A DNA stretch of 64,000 bases from Epiperipatus broadwayi (GCA_028023455.1 JAQFVV010012434.1:3414928-3478927); one strand, 5' to 3'; counted from the stretch's first letter, positions 36,373 to 47,539 are shown. Numbers and translations: made by a program. The notes: a model not told the origin generated them from the sequence alone.

Positions 36373-37824
36373 TGTAAGGAAAATAAAGAAGGTTTTAAGA
36401 AAATTTGTTTGCATTGAAGTGTATATAAAAGAACTGTTATAAGCAATATATATATATATGAAAAGCTCAATATTGTGAGTTTAACTTGTCTTAATTATGA
36501 AATGAAAAAAAAAACACTTTAAATAATAATTTTTCAACTCAAATATGCTGTTATAAACTTCATTATTTGAGAGAAGTGAACTTTAATTCAAAATTAATAA
36601 AAAACACTTTGTTTATGGAATTATAAGCTATTTGCTTGATCATATATTTGATCAGAACTATTCAGCATCATGGAATAAAGATCTAAAACTAAATGGATTA
36701 TTTATATACTTCAAATAAATGAAATACTGAATGCTAATTTCAAATGGATTAAATTGATTTGTATAATAAACTATGATTTGTTTCTATTACTTAATAAAAT
36801 GGATAATAGAATATGAATGTTATAACAGATTAATGTGTTAAATGTAACTTACTTTGGATTAGCAATTATGCTAAATGGAATTTATTAATCTTTATATTGT
36901 GTCTTTGCAACACTGTATGATATTACACTTTTTCATATCCCAAGTTTAGATTAAATTTAGAAAACAAATATTAATATTTATTAGACATTTATATAATTTT
37001 CTTTATTGTTATTCTTCATTTTATAATTTATTTTATGTTGTGTAAAAAATGCTTCTTAATTTTTTTGATACTTTTCTTTTGTAATTATTAAGTCACTGCA
37101 TATTTACAGTATAAACATCATATTTGAGATATTAGATTGTACATAAAATCTATTTGGAATAAATACATCACTATTATATTGGTACTATCTAAAATACAAA
37201 GGCATTGGGTAAGATAATGTAGTTAAAATCCCTTTTGCATTATCGTATTCTAAGATGAATAATTACACATTACATCCATGTATTTACTTTCTTATTTTAT
37301 GTAACCCTGAGAAATCATTAGTCAACTTTGTAATTAAAATTGCTAGCCTTAGATTAAAAATAGCTTCATTTACTCTTAATTATTTTTTATAGTTGCAAAA
37401 TATTTCCATTAAAATAAATTAAGACTAAGGATACACATACTATTGAATAACCCTGATAAATTTATTTATTATTTTATTAAATTTGAATCTTTTATTAAAG
37501 TTATAGAATAGTTTTAGCTTATGCAGAAATATAAACTTGTATGTAGGCTAGTCACACTTCCACATTATTGCCATGGTCTCAACCGACCTTGTGACTTTTT
37601 TTCTTAAGTTAAGAATGTTTTTTTTATTGGATTATAATATATATATATATATTTCAAATTTCAGTTTCACTACACATTTTTGTATGACTAAAGATGTAAA
37701 AAAGATAAATGGTCCCCAAGATGCACCTTTTATGCTGAACCAACACTCATCAATTTATCCAGATCACAGCCTCTTATACATAATATCAGTTTTTTAGTAT
37801 TTATAGATAGCAAATTACTATAGT

Positions 37825-38050
37825 TTGACATACAAGTGTTAAACTTTTTACATTCACAGCTTTAACACAAATCACTTTATTAATGATTATTACTAATCAT
37901 TTATTAAACTAGAAATTATTCCTAGCCAAATATACTATTTAGAATCACTTCATGAATAATATGCCTACAATATTATAGAGATATTAACTCTTGAATTTCC
38001 TTATCCATGATGGCATGTTTTGATAATTTTCTTTATACCATTCTCATGCA
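37825..38050. repeat. Copy of the 50.5-kb MITE-like family
   Basis: TACAAGTGTTAAACTTTTTA, then ACTAATCATTTATTAAACTA and TTCCTAGCCAAATATAC align with the reverse complement of the element at 50.5 kb. The end matching its other terminal repeat is not clear, so this copy may be truncated. Confidence 0.5.
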
Positions 38051-38201
38051 AGCAAGAGTCTGGTTTCTATCCAAATTTAACACCTTGTGAAGGCACATAC
38101 ATTCATTTCACTCTAAACAAGTTTTCAATATATAATTAAAAGTATGTATATTAAGTTCTCTGCCAAAACAAACTTATGAAATAGCAATAAAATACTGGGA
38201 T

Positions 38202-38304
38202 TGCCTTGCATTGGTGGTCAAGAGATCAGCGCGACTGCCTTGCACTAGCAGGCAGTTGCCTGGGTTTCAGGGTTCATGTCCCAGCTGATGCTATGACCCT
38301 TAAA
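38202..38304 (+). mobile_element. Compact tRNA-derived SINE with 13-bp target duplication
   Basis: A 103-bp GC-richer insert is bounded by AAAATACTGGGAT at 38189-38201 and 38305-38317. It contains an A-box-like TGGTCAAGAGATC (about 38215) and a B-box-like GGGTTCATGTCCC (about 38270), spaced as in a long-variable-arm tRNA (Leu/Ser type). The tail is only a few A. It appears to be little more than a tRNA head, an unusually minimal retroposon. Confidence 0.75.
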
Positions 38305-38317
38305 AAAATACTGGGAT

Positions 38318-40004
38318 AAAGTGATAACACATCATTATCAATGGGATTTTGTGATTGCTTTCATTCATTTATCACAATTTATTTTTAGCACCTCAATTTT
38401 AAAATTCTAAATTAATTTAAAATATATAAATATATATTGAAACACTGAATGTGTGAAGTTATTTATGTATAATTATTTAATTTGAATGCACTTTACACAG
38501 TAAAGTAGCTAATGAAAGCCAACTGCCCCAGACCAAGAATCAAAACAAAACTGTCAGGCTGATTCCATTGAAAAGAACAAAACAAAATACCTTTTTTGTA
38601 ACTTGTTAAATGTTTTTACATTAATGCATGAAGTAAAATGAAAAAAATAATATTTTTTAAATTTTATATGTATATATAAAGATATTGCATAGACATTAAC
38701 ATACACTTTAAATTTATTGTACAATGTATACCAATAAAAAAGTGAATAGTTCTATTTCCAAACTGCCTCAATGATATCTTTGACCATGTGTTACATAGAG
38801 GCATAGTTTAGCCATTCAAAACAAAATTTTAAAGCATTAGTAGGTCTTGATCATATGTTATGACATGAAATGTGAGTGTTTTGCATCATTATAGAAAACC
38901 TGCAAAAAACATCCCACTAGGTATTGTTTTAAACTAGAAAAAATACTTTTAGTTTGAGATGATTACAATTATGCAAGACAATGCATCCATGAGAGACACA
39001 AATGTTTTGAAGTGTTTTGCAACATTTTGTTATGACATACTGAGCATTGAAGATGATCAAGATTGGGTACATCAAAACAAAGACATGCAAAGAAAATACA
39101 ATTAAAGATTTAAGTATTTTTTTTATTTTTTTCTAGAAAATTTGAAAATCTCATAAAAAAAAATATAATATTTTCCCCCCACAAAAAAACCACTCTTTTT
39201 TTTTTTTATTAAAAAAATAAAAAAAAAAAAAATATGGGTGTGTTTTTTGTAGCTCTGTGTTTATGAACCCCCCCCCCCAAAAAAAATAGAGTACTACAAA
39301 GACATGCAAAGAATTACAATTACAGATGCATAAGACTGGACAAACATTGCCATGAGTAATGAGAGGCTCATTAACAAAGCAACAGAGTGCAGAATAAAAA
39401 TCACTAGAAGAAGAAAAAAAATGGGAATGCAAAATATTGCTTTTTTATTTTTATTCTAAAAACATTATTTACCAACAAATACATTTCTAACAGATAAACA
39501 ACAAATGTTAACTATATTTAGATGCTTTGAATTGTTTGTAGCAAAAATGTTGTACACATGATATCAAAAGCAAGGTTTTTTTGTTGTTGTCCAATAATAT
39601 TCTAACTACAGTGACAAAACTGTGTACAATTTTGTGGCCAAAGACATTATAGTGCTTAAGTATCAACCTTAGTTTTCTGTTTTTGGGATATTTTAAAAAT
39701 TATAATTGATTGTGAAAGGAGCATATCATGGTTCAATTTAGAATTTCTTGAAATGTGCGGAAAAAATTTTTGCAGATACTTTTGATAAAAAAAATTCAAG
39801 AATTGTTTTAAACAGTTTTACAATCATTTCCAGCAGAATATTGACTGACAAGAAGATTATTTTGAATCATCACTAATAAAATCAAAACATAAATAATGCC
39901 CTGTCTTATTTCACATCAATTATCTTCTTAATGGAATGATATGTATGTATATATTGTAATTGTATATTCTTTTATAAATATTAAAATTATTATTTATACT
40001 TTTA
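38318..40004. other. AT-rich spacer with homopolymer cluster
   Basis: No gene. At 39118-39290 several long homopolymers lie together, including a C10 run near 39270 and A/T runs of about 12. A ~35-bp direct repeat (ACAAAGACATGCAAAGAA) occurs at about 39078 and 39296 on either side of this cluster. Confidence 0.6.
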
Positions 40005-40200
40005 ACTCACTTATCTATAATAACCATCTATATATGATAAGTGCTTCACATGTGTGTACACCCTGGCTGATTAAAACATACTACATACACATTACAATAG
40101 TCTAGAGTTTAAACTGGGGTATGAGGGTAAGTAAGAAATGAAGAAAGTGAAATTAAGATTTGCAGAGTGAATCTCACAGTTTCATACTCCCTCAGTTGTG
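40005..40200. repeat. Dispersed repeat, uninterrupted copy
   Basis: CACTTATCTATAATAACCAT, then GATAAGTGCTTCACATGTGT, ACATACACATTACAAT and GGGGTATGAGGGTAA match the sequences that flank PLE 3 at 47.5 and 50.2 kb. Here the two halves are joined by only a short (TA)n, so this is the empty-site version. Confidence 0.75.
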
Positions 40201-40811
40201 AAACAAAAATAAATTAAAAATAAATGCTTTTACATGACAAGTGAGTTATTAACATGTACCCAGTGATATAGATTAAAATTAAGTAATATTATCAATAAAA
40301 TAAAATTCAATAACATGAAGCAGTGAAATTATTATTTATACCCAGATTATATACTTGACAGAGTGATTTTGACACCTAGTGATTGCATTAAAAGTTATTT
40401 ACATTTTTACTTATAAATGTGATCTAGTGTAATTCCTCTTTCCCTACTTGCTTATTCTACTTCAGAATAATATGTTACTACTAATATCAGGTAATACATA
40501 GTGATACCTTTGTCATGTTTAAAACCTTTGTCATGTTTAAAAAAATATATATATATATATGAGTATACTGCTGAAAAATTCCAGATTCAATCTTTTTTAG
40601 TCCATGTTTTATCATTGGCCATCTATAACCCTCTGCAGTCATTTCTATGAGTCAGGTAGATGTTATCAACTTCTGATAGTTAACAATTGTAGCCTTGGAT
40701 TCTCCACCTTCATACATTTTCTGGTAGTTTCCTAGCCCATGGGCTAAAATCCAAAGTTGTTAGGAACTCTGCCATCTCTTCTATGTCCTTCAGCCTACTT
40801 CCTGTCATCAA
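40201..40811. other. AT-rich spacer
   Basis: No domain recognised. An 18-bp tandem duplication (CCTTTGTCATGTTTAAAA) lies at about 40507-40542, next to (TA)n. From about 40610 the minus strand is GC-richer and may continue the gag relic beyond its last recognisable part. Confidence 0.5.
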
Positions 40812-42318
40812 CTACTGGATGTTGTGCAGTGTGGAGCTTATAATGGGGACACCTGAAACAGAAATGCTGTAAGGAACCCGAGTCAGGTTACTTGGTATTT
40901 GGAGAACTGTGTGTATCTCCTTGATAGATGAGCCATATTTTTTCTGATACATGGCATTAAGTATTATTCCACTTTGACACTCTTCATTCCAATAATACTT
41001 CAGGAGTGCCATACAATATACTTCAAATGTGGGAGGCCTTTCTTTTAGCATTCCCCACCAATCTTTTACATACCCCTGCAGGTAAGGACTGATAATTGTG
41101 GTCTGTTCAGGTGGCCCTGTCATACAAAAATAAAAGAACACTTTGAAATTTTCTAATTGAGGTGGAGCATTTCCTCCTACTTCTTTCCAGAAAATTTTGA
41201 TTTGCATGATTTTGGTCATGTGAGTTTGAACACTTACTTATGACCTTTTTGCCCTTGGATATGCTGTTTCCTAGTAACCCTTGTAGACTATTTGTGATGT
41301 TTCCACATTCTGTGTTTCATTCTGTCTGAAGCTTTGGCATATCACTATCCTTTTTAGCATCAGTCATAAGATCAAACAAATTTCTCCAGATCTAAGATTT
41401 CTTTTTTTCAGTCCTACCTTGCCTGCAAGTTCTATTTTCTTTATATTTCTTCTTTCTGCATCAACTCTAGTGGTTTTTATCCTATTTCCTTTTTCTGTGT
41501 CACTTCATATAGGTCCCAGATGGCTGTCATTTCCATCCTTTCCCTGACTGCCACCTCATGTTCATGATCCCAGTTCTTTTTCAATTCATAAACCTCTTCT
41601 CTGAGCTCTTCCTGTTTCCCTTGAACTTCTTTAACAGCTACTTCTACATCCATTTTCACCTGTTCAACTCAGCCCTTTCCTCCTTATGTTTTAATGTTAA
41701 GGTATCCATGCTCTTGACTAATCTATCTACCTTCCTGACCTGTTCTACTTCTCTGCCTGCCTCTTCCATCCTCTAATCCACCTCCTTCATGTCCTGTATA
41801 AATCTTTCCTTAGGTTCTAGTTGAGCATTTCTACACTCTTCTCTTATCCTTTCCAATTCTAGTGCCAATAGTTCCCTTAACTCCTTATATTCCTCCTTCC
41901 TTCTCCTAGCTTCCTCCCTCCTCCCTTCTTCTAGCCTCTTCCCTACTCAATTCCTCAATATACTTTAAGTTGAAGTCTCCCAGTCCTGACATTGGAAATG
42001 GGTCTTGTAGTATTAGGTGGGATTTTAAGAAATCCCAATCAATTGCTCCCTTTGGCTGCTATCCTCAATGATTTTTTTTCACATCTACCTCTTTCACATT
42101 ATCCATAGCTGATAATTTATTATTTCTGCCAATAGCTTATTTGCTAACTTGCTTATGATTGATTTACTATTTCTCACTAATGACTTATTTGCTATTTTTG
42201 CTAATGGCTTATCTGTTATTCTTGCTGATATTTGATTTACTATTCTCGCTAATGAGTTATTTGCTATTATTGCTAATGTATTACTAACTATTCTTGCTAA
42301 TGGCTTATTCACTATTTC
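40812..42318 (-). pseudogene. gag-like ORF relic with repeats, coiled coil and capsid-like domain
   Basis: Minus strand, N- to C-terminal: an 8-residue tandem repeat (42312-42120), a Glu/Arg/Lys-rich stretch with stops (42000-41660), a heptad-like coiled coil (41659-41477, VKEVQGKQEELREEVYELKK), a basic Cys-containing part with a stop (41440-41220), then a 135-codon open frame (41219-40812). The last reads FWKEVGGNAPPQLENFKVFF, then ISPYLQGYVKDWWGMLKE and ALLKYYWNEECQ, the pattern of the Retrotrans_gag family (F...F, YL.G.A..WW..L). With the tRNA-type primer site at 43.14 kb on the same strand this reads as the 5' part of an LTR retrotransposon. No protease, RT or integrase follows. Confidence 0.6.
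42120..42318 (-). repeat. 24-bp coding minisatellite (8-residue repeat)
   Basis: About eight units of 24 bp. On the minus strand they encode diverged octapeptides: NKPLARIV, SNTLAIIA, NNSLARIV, NQISARIT, DKPLAKIA, NKSLVRNS and so on. The period keeps the reading frame and a pattern of Asn-Lys-x-Leu-Ala-x-Ile, as in an amphipathic or helical repeat. Confidence 0.8.
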
Positions 42319-42927
42319 CCTTCCATGATATCATGGTCATTCGAATACACCTTCTCTAACAATCCTCTACTGCCTCTTTACCATATCCATACTGCTGCCT
42401 TATTGTTTGTGATGCATACTAATCAAAATTACATCACTGAACAAAATATAAAATAAAAATAATAAGAGATTTTCTTTTACCAGTGCTGGCCACTCCATTC
42501 TTGTTTTCCAGTTGAGCTTATTAATCTGAAACATTCACTTCATCTGGATATATTTATTTAATCCCTTCCTATATTATAGTTATCTCTCTACACATCTTTC
42601 AAACCATTAATAGTTCTGCTGTATCCTGTTCAATTTGATCTATAATACCTCACTCGGTCTTAATGTTAGTACATATACATATTTTTTTAAAAAAGAAAAC
42701 TTCATACTACAATGGTAATATTAATTTAGGAATAATTTCATTTATTTTGGTCATCCCCAGGTGCCATACATCAGTTGCAAACACCTATCCCCTAGTCATA
42801 TTCAAATTTATTAATACACTTTCCCATGAATATTTTACTTAGTTTCAGAAATTCATTATACATGATATAAAACTGCTACTGCAGACATTAGAAAACTTCT
42901 CATTAACTTAACTTAAAATTCATATAT
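42319..42927. other. Region between gag relic and primer-binding site
   Basis: No open frame or repeat recognised; it would be the untranslated leader of the LTR element if that reading is right. Confidence 0.4.
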
Positions 42928-43060
42928 ACAATAATCTCTAAGACTGAGTTTTATATATATATATATATAAATATCATAAAATTGTGTATATATAATAATC
43001 TCTAAGACTGAGTTTTATATATACATATATATATATATATATTGACCATTTTGCATCATG
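42928..43060. repeat. Tandem duplication ending in (TA)n
   Basis: AATAATCTCTAAGACTGAGT occurs at about 42930 and 42989, each followed by TTTTATATATA. Period about 59 bp. Confidence 0.8.
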
Positions 43061-43104
43061 AGCTAAAAAATTACATAGACATATGCAGTTCATGCTACAT
43101 CATA

Positions 43105-43156
43105 AGTCATCCCAGGGTCATGGTACTAATCAACTGAAGCCCCATGTTGGGTGCCA
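43105..43156 (-). promoter_or_regulatory. tRNA-Lys-type primer-binding site with extended tRNA similarity
   Basis: Minus strand TGGCACCCAACATGGGGC (43156-43139) differs at two positions from the known primer-binding site for tRNA-Lys(CUU). The next bases (TTCAGTTGATTAGTA) do not match, but then CCATGACCCTGGGAT (about 43124-43110) again resembles the complement of the variable loop and anticodon stem of that tRNA. In + orientation this is a broken 3' half of a tRNA-Lys gene ending in CCA. Its position upstream of the gag relic on the same strand favours a primer site; a tRNA-derived SINE is the alternative. Confidence 0.6.
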
Positions 43157-43157
43157 T

Positions 43158-44510
43158 GAACTAAAAACTACTATGTATCAGTCAGATACTTTCTGTTAAC
43201 ATGATGCAGAGTCTAAGAAATATACATAAAGCTCAGCTGATCAGAGTGGGGAAGCCATCACAAAGAGTACTAAGTCTTCATCTGTTTGCCTGTGCTCCAC
43301 AATCTCCACCACTTGAACAATATCCTGATGCCAATGATAGTACACATTTCTTCTAGTCTTGGAGGTCAGAAAGAAACAAGAGATTGTTAATAATAATAAG
43401 CCCATCCTAGGTTTGTTAACATATTATCAATACATATGTATAGGTGGTGTACAAATAAGTAATGCTAAGACCTTTAGTAATTTTTAGAAATGCATGAATA
43501 AGGTGAGGTAGTATGATATGAATTATATGGACAGATAAAAACAACAACAGATACAATTAAATACAAAATTTAAATGACTGTTCAAATAAATATACATAGA
43601 CATTAATAAATTGGTTATGTTCATCAGACAGTTACATATAATGTAATGCTTAATGTTAGAGAATATATTATATATAAAAGATCATATCCACTATTTCAAT
43701 ATAGTGAAATATTTATTAATTGCAGTTTCTATACTTTTGTGGGTATTATAGGATCCCATCATAGATTAATATGCCTTATTGAAATGTCACACAATTGGAT
43801 TAATAGAGGCGAGTGTCATAATGGAAATATTGAAGCATTATAACCATAGACCTAATTATACATATCTATAAGTAAATTCTGCCTTAATGCAGTTTATTAA
43901 TCTAATCAAGTGTTATACATGAACTTAGAATTATAAGAATATTAGTAGACTCATTATTCATATTGATATATGTAAGAATAGAAAGAGATTAAGTAATATG
44001 ATAGCTAAATGCTGGAGAGAAATATACAATACAAAGCTTAACAAGTAATCAGTAGGGCTGATGTAGAATACCTATGCAAACATATATAGAAGAGTGGTGC
44101 ATCGAAACTGCGAGGCTTTTTCTACGTATAAATTTGGACCAGTGGATTACCATCTGCCCATGAACAATAAGCATCATTACTATAAGCATCATCACTAGAT
44201 TGACTCATAACCCTAGTAAACTCTGTAACTGTGTGATCGAACAGCTATGTCTCTAGGTGAGACTTTGATATCCACTCTCTAATGTGGGAATTTAATGATT
44301 TGGGGGTGGTCTTAGCCATGTGTACCCTGGAGAAGATTGACAAAGTATAAATCATAAAATTATATATACCTGCACAGCAACACACATATAAAATATACTA
44401 AATAATAATAATGAGTTTGCTCTTACCATTTAGTAGATTATGGTGCAGTTGTACTTAATCTATTCCTAAGCCTTAATTTTAAATAAGTCTGCATATTCAT
44501 TGGCTTAAAA
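43158..44510 (-). other. Candidate 5' LTR region, boundaries unresolved
   Basis: If the primer site is real, the 5' LTR should end just before it; the minus strand does end in TTTTTAGTTCA here, with the CA terminus expected of an LTR. The far TG end and a second LTR were not found, so the length is unknown. A GC-richer part at 44090-44330 may belong to it. A short unsupported open frame lies at 43646-43843. Confidence 0.3.
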
Positions 44511-44525
44511 TTAAAGTGGTTTATA

Positions 44526-45923
44526 ATAATAATGTAGCTTACACCACGGCACATGCACTTTGCAAATGGAATTCTATTTATAATAAATACTCTCCTTTCC
44601 AAACACAAGATAAAGTCTTTCTAAAAAAAGGAAAGGATCAACTCTATTTTTTTCACCCAAGCTATATGTATGGGCCAATCTGAAGCATTTGGAACTGAGA
44701 GCATGGAGATTTAATTAATCACTTTAAATTAATTATCCTTTGATTTTGGTTAATAACGATTACAAAATTTTTACAATTTATGATACGTCATTATTAGATA
44801 AAAACTTAAACATATGTAAATATTTTTATTTCTATAGCATGATGTTTTTATAAATTATAATAATAACATCACTTACACCATGGCACATGTGCTTTACAGA
44901 TGTAATGCTATTTATAATGAACATTCTCCTTTCCAAACAGAAGATAAAGACTTTTTAAAAGATAGAATGGTACACTTTTTAACCAAGCTATATGTATGGG
45001 CCAATCTGAAGCACTTGGAACTGAGAGCATGAAGATTTAATTAATCACTTTAAATTACTTATCATGTGATTCTTGTTAATGATGCTTGCAAAATTTTTAC
45101 AATTTATGATACATCATTATTAGATGAAAACTTAAACATATGTAAATATTTTTATTTATACAGTGTGATGTTTTTATAAATTATAAGAATAATGCAGCAT
45201 ACACTACAAAACAAGCATTGTGGTGTAAATTATTTATAAAAAACATTGTGCTATATAAATAAAAATATTTACATATGTTGAGGTTTTCATCTAATAATGA
45301 TGTATCGTAAATTGTAAAAATTTCACAAGTGTCATTAACAAAAATCACATGATAAGCAATTTAAAGTGATTAATTAAATCTTCATGCTCTCAGTTCCAAA
45401 CACTTCAGATTGGTGAAATAAATAGAGTGAATCAATTTTTTCTTTTAAAATGACTTTATCTGTCTGGAACGGAGAGTATTCATTATAAATAGCATTCCAT
45501 CTGTAAAGCACATATGCGATCGTGTAAGCTACAGTATTATTATAATTTATAAAAACATTGTGCTATATAAATAAAAATATTTACATATGTTTAAGTTTTC
45601 ATCTAATAACGATTTATTGTAAATTGTAAAAAATTTGCGTCATTAACAAAAGTCATATGATAAGTAATTTAAAGTGATTAATTAAATCTTCATGCTCTCA
45701 GTTTCAAATGCTTCACATTGGCCCATACATATAGCTTAGTTAAAAAAAGATAGAGTGGATCCATTTCTATCTTTTAGAAAGACTTTATCTTGTGTTTGGA
45801 AAGGAGAGTACTCATTATAAATGGTGTTCCATCTGTAAAGCACATGTGCTGTGGTGTAAGCAATGTTATTATTATAATTTATAAAAACATCATGCTATAT
45901 AATTAAAAAATATTTACATATAT
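44526..45923. mobile_element. Array of two direct plus two inverted ~335-bp units, flanked by a 15-bp repeat
   Basis: Units 1 and 2 (44526-44857 and 44858-45190) are direct; units 3 and 4 (about 45225-45546 and 45547-45884) are inverted, with a partial fifth to 45923. Shared text includes AGCTATATGTATGGGCCAAT, GAACTGAGAGCATG and AACATATGTAAATATTTTTA. TTAAAGTGGTTTATA at 44511-44525 and TTAAAGTGGCTTATA at 45924-45938 bound the whole array, as if it inserted as one piece. Units are about 85-90% alike by eye. No coding content and no hammerhead core found. Confidence 0.8.
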
Positions 45924-45938
45924 TTAAAGTGGCTTATA

Positions 45939-46634
45939 TAATTTAAAGGTAGAAACCACATTCAACATTGTAATAATAACTAAATAGATGGTGAATGCAT
46001 GATGAAGGAACTTTTAGAAACTTAATGTTTAATCATGCATGTTTAAAATATATCCATAGCTATAATTTCACTCACAGATTCGCATATCATATTTTAAGTT
46101 AAAATGGACAAATAAATATATGAGCTGACATAAATTGATCATTATGAATGAGTTGATTATTATATAAACAGAAGAGATTCACTGAATCCACAATAATATA
46201 GGTACTGAAAGATAACATCTGAGCTAGTGAGTAGAAAATGGATTTGGCATGAAATAGTGGCCATTTATATGATTAACCCACATGGAGATGTAGTTGCATG
46301 TTTGTTATAAGGAGAAAGACTTACTCACTTGATTGGAGATTGTCTAGGCATATTATTATAAGAAAATATTACAAAGAAAATAATTTAATAAAATTCAAGA
46401 GTGTTTACCCAAGCATGAAAGTATAGTTTAAAGAATATATTAGCCAAGTTATATAGGTTGAGATTATATATATATAATTGAGACACAATTATAGGGTTTC
46501 ATTACAATTTAAATTATGTAGATAAATTTAATTATAGGATATTTACAGCTTAGTGAAATTACAGAAACATTTAAGCGCTCTTGAATAGACAGTTATCTTC
46601 ATTTATTAATTGATAATTTTGTGCACTTAATGGT
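45939..46634. other. AT-rich spacer
   Basis: No gene or repeat recognised. Confidence 0.6.
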
Positions 46635-46964
46635 TTGATTACAATTACATTTACTTTAGCAGTGACCACACTCTCTCTGGTATTGGTGACAGCATTTTGG
46701 TCTCTGACTACAGAGGCAGATCATAGGCATTTTCTTCTTATAGTAGGAAGCATGCAGGTAGTATCAGCTGCAGGAAGACCATTCTCTGGGGAAAAAATAA
46801 CACCTTGTCTAACTCTACTCTGCCATCTTATTTTCACACTCATAGAGTCTGGTTTTACAAGCTCTTCACAATATTATTATTCAACCTCCTCTCCTCAAAT
46901 ATCTGCTCTATATATACTAGCCAAGTATGATATTAATTTCCCATACTGGCTTATCTTGCAGTGA
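46635..46964 (+). other. GC-richer island with a 109-codon open frame, unassigned
   Basis: The base composition is clearly richer in G+C than the flanks. The open frame begins with a hydrophobic stretch (TFTLAVTTLSLVLVTAFW) that could be a membrane segment or signal-like sequence, but the rest is Ser/Thr-rich and matches no family I know. The island may equally be a noncoding repeat, for example a solo LTR; TATATATACTAG and a Trp-like end are not diagnostic. Confidence 0.25.
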
Positions 46965-47500
46965 AATAATCGATTACCTGATTTTTTTCTGCCACACCTG
47001 ATGTGTTTATTATCTATTTTTAATATGTAAAAACTGTAGCAGGATGCTTATAAGTACATCTGCTTTTGTTATATTATTTTCAGATATCCTGATGATAGTA
47101 TTTTTTTTGTTTCATCTCTATAAACTAAGATTTTAAAAAAATATTATAAGTGAATATTTCAAGACAGTATTTTTCTGTTGATAACATCTGCAGCTTGCCA
47201 AAATTTTCATTTTTATTGGCTAACTACTTATGCCATTAGTGCACCCCCATGAAGTTGCATTAGTGGAGTACTACTGTTTAGCCTCCCAACCTTCATTTAC
47301 TTCTAATAAACAAAATTGTGGCATGATATTTTAAAGATTTAAAATAAAACAAAATAATATTCTTACATATGTTTTAAATATAATATTGAAATATATATGT
47401 AGTCTCAGCATATCTGATTTATGTATTTATACATATACCCACATGCAAACATACTTTCAAATTATAAATTAAATTAACCAATTTATTATTCCTGTTAGAT
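46965..47500. other. AT-rich spacer
   Basis: Nothing firm. A small imperfect inverted or direct pair around GCATTAGTGGAG near 47233-47270 was noted. Confidence 0.5.
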
Positions 47501-47539
47501 TATTAATTCACCTATCTATAATAACCATATATATATATA

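Larger units (their letters stand above)
35246..36465. mobile_element. Foldback element with 9-bp target duplication and empty site
   Basis: Copy A of the segmental duplication (near 28935) reads CATCTCAATATTGTGAG. Copy B reads CTCAATATT at 35237-35245, then this insert, then CTCAATATT at 36466-36474, so the insertion is bounded precisely. Arms of about 300 bp (about 35281-35580 and 36160-36452) are inverted; the centre of about 580 bp is AT-rich and noncoding. Arms share GCTTATAACAGTTCTTTYAT, TTGTTTGCAT and a hammerhead-like core near their ends. The left end has about 35 bp not matched on the right. Confidence 0.85.
33908..37645. repeat. Segmental duplication, copy B
   Basis: Direct partner of 27593-31095. 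It contains a 1220-bp foldback insertion (35246-36465) that copy A lacks, and lacks about 875 bp that copy A has; the junction in copy B reads TTTATATTGTGTCTTTGC. Small open frames (34565-34771, 35126-35314, 37573-37797) are not conserved in copy A and are not supported as genes. Confidence 0.85.

Noticed and set aside
39151-39432. 93-codon minus-strand frame, Phe/Lys-rich
   Set aside because: Spans several homopolymer runs and has no domain resemblance.
41558-41776. 72-codon plus-strand hydrophobic frame
   Set aside because: Antisense of the coiled-coil gag segment; its hydrophobicity comes from reversed Glu/Lys codons.
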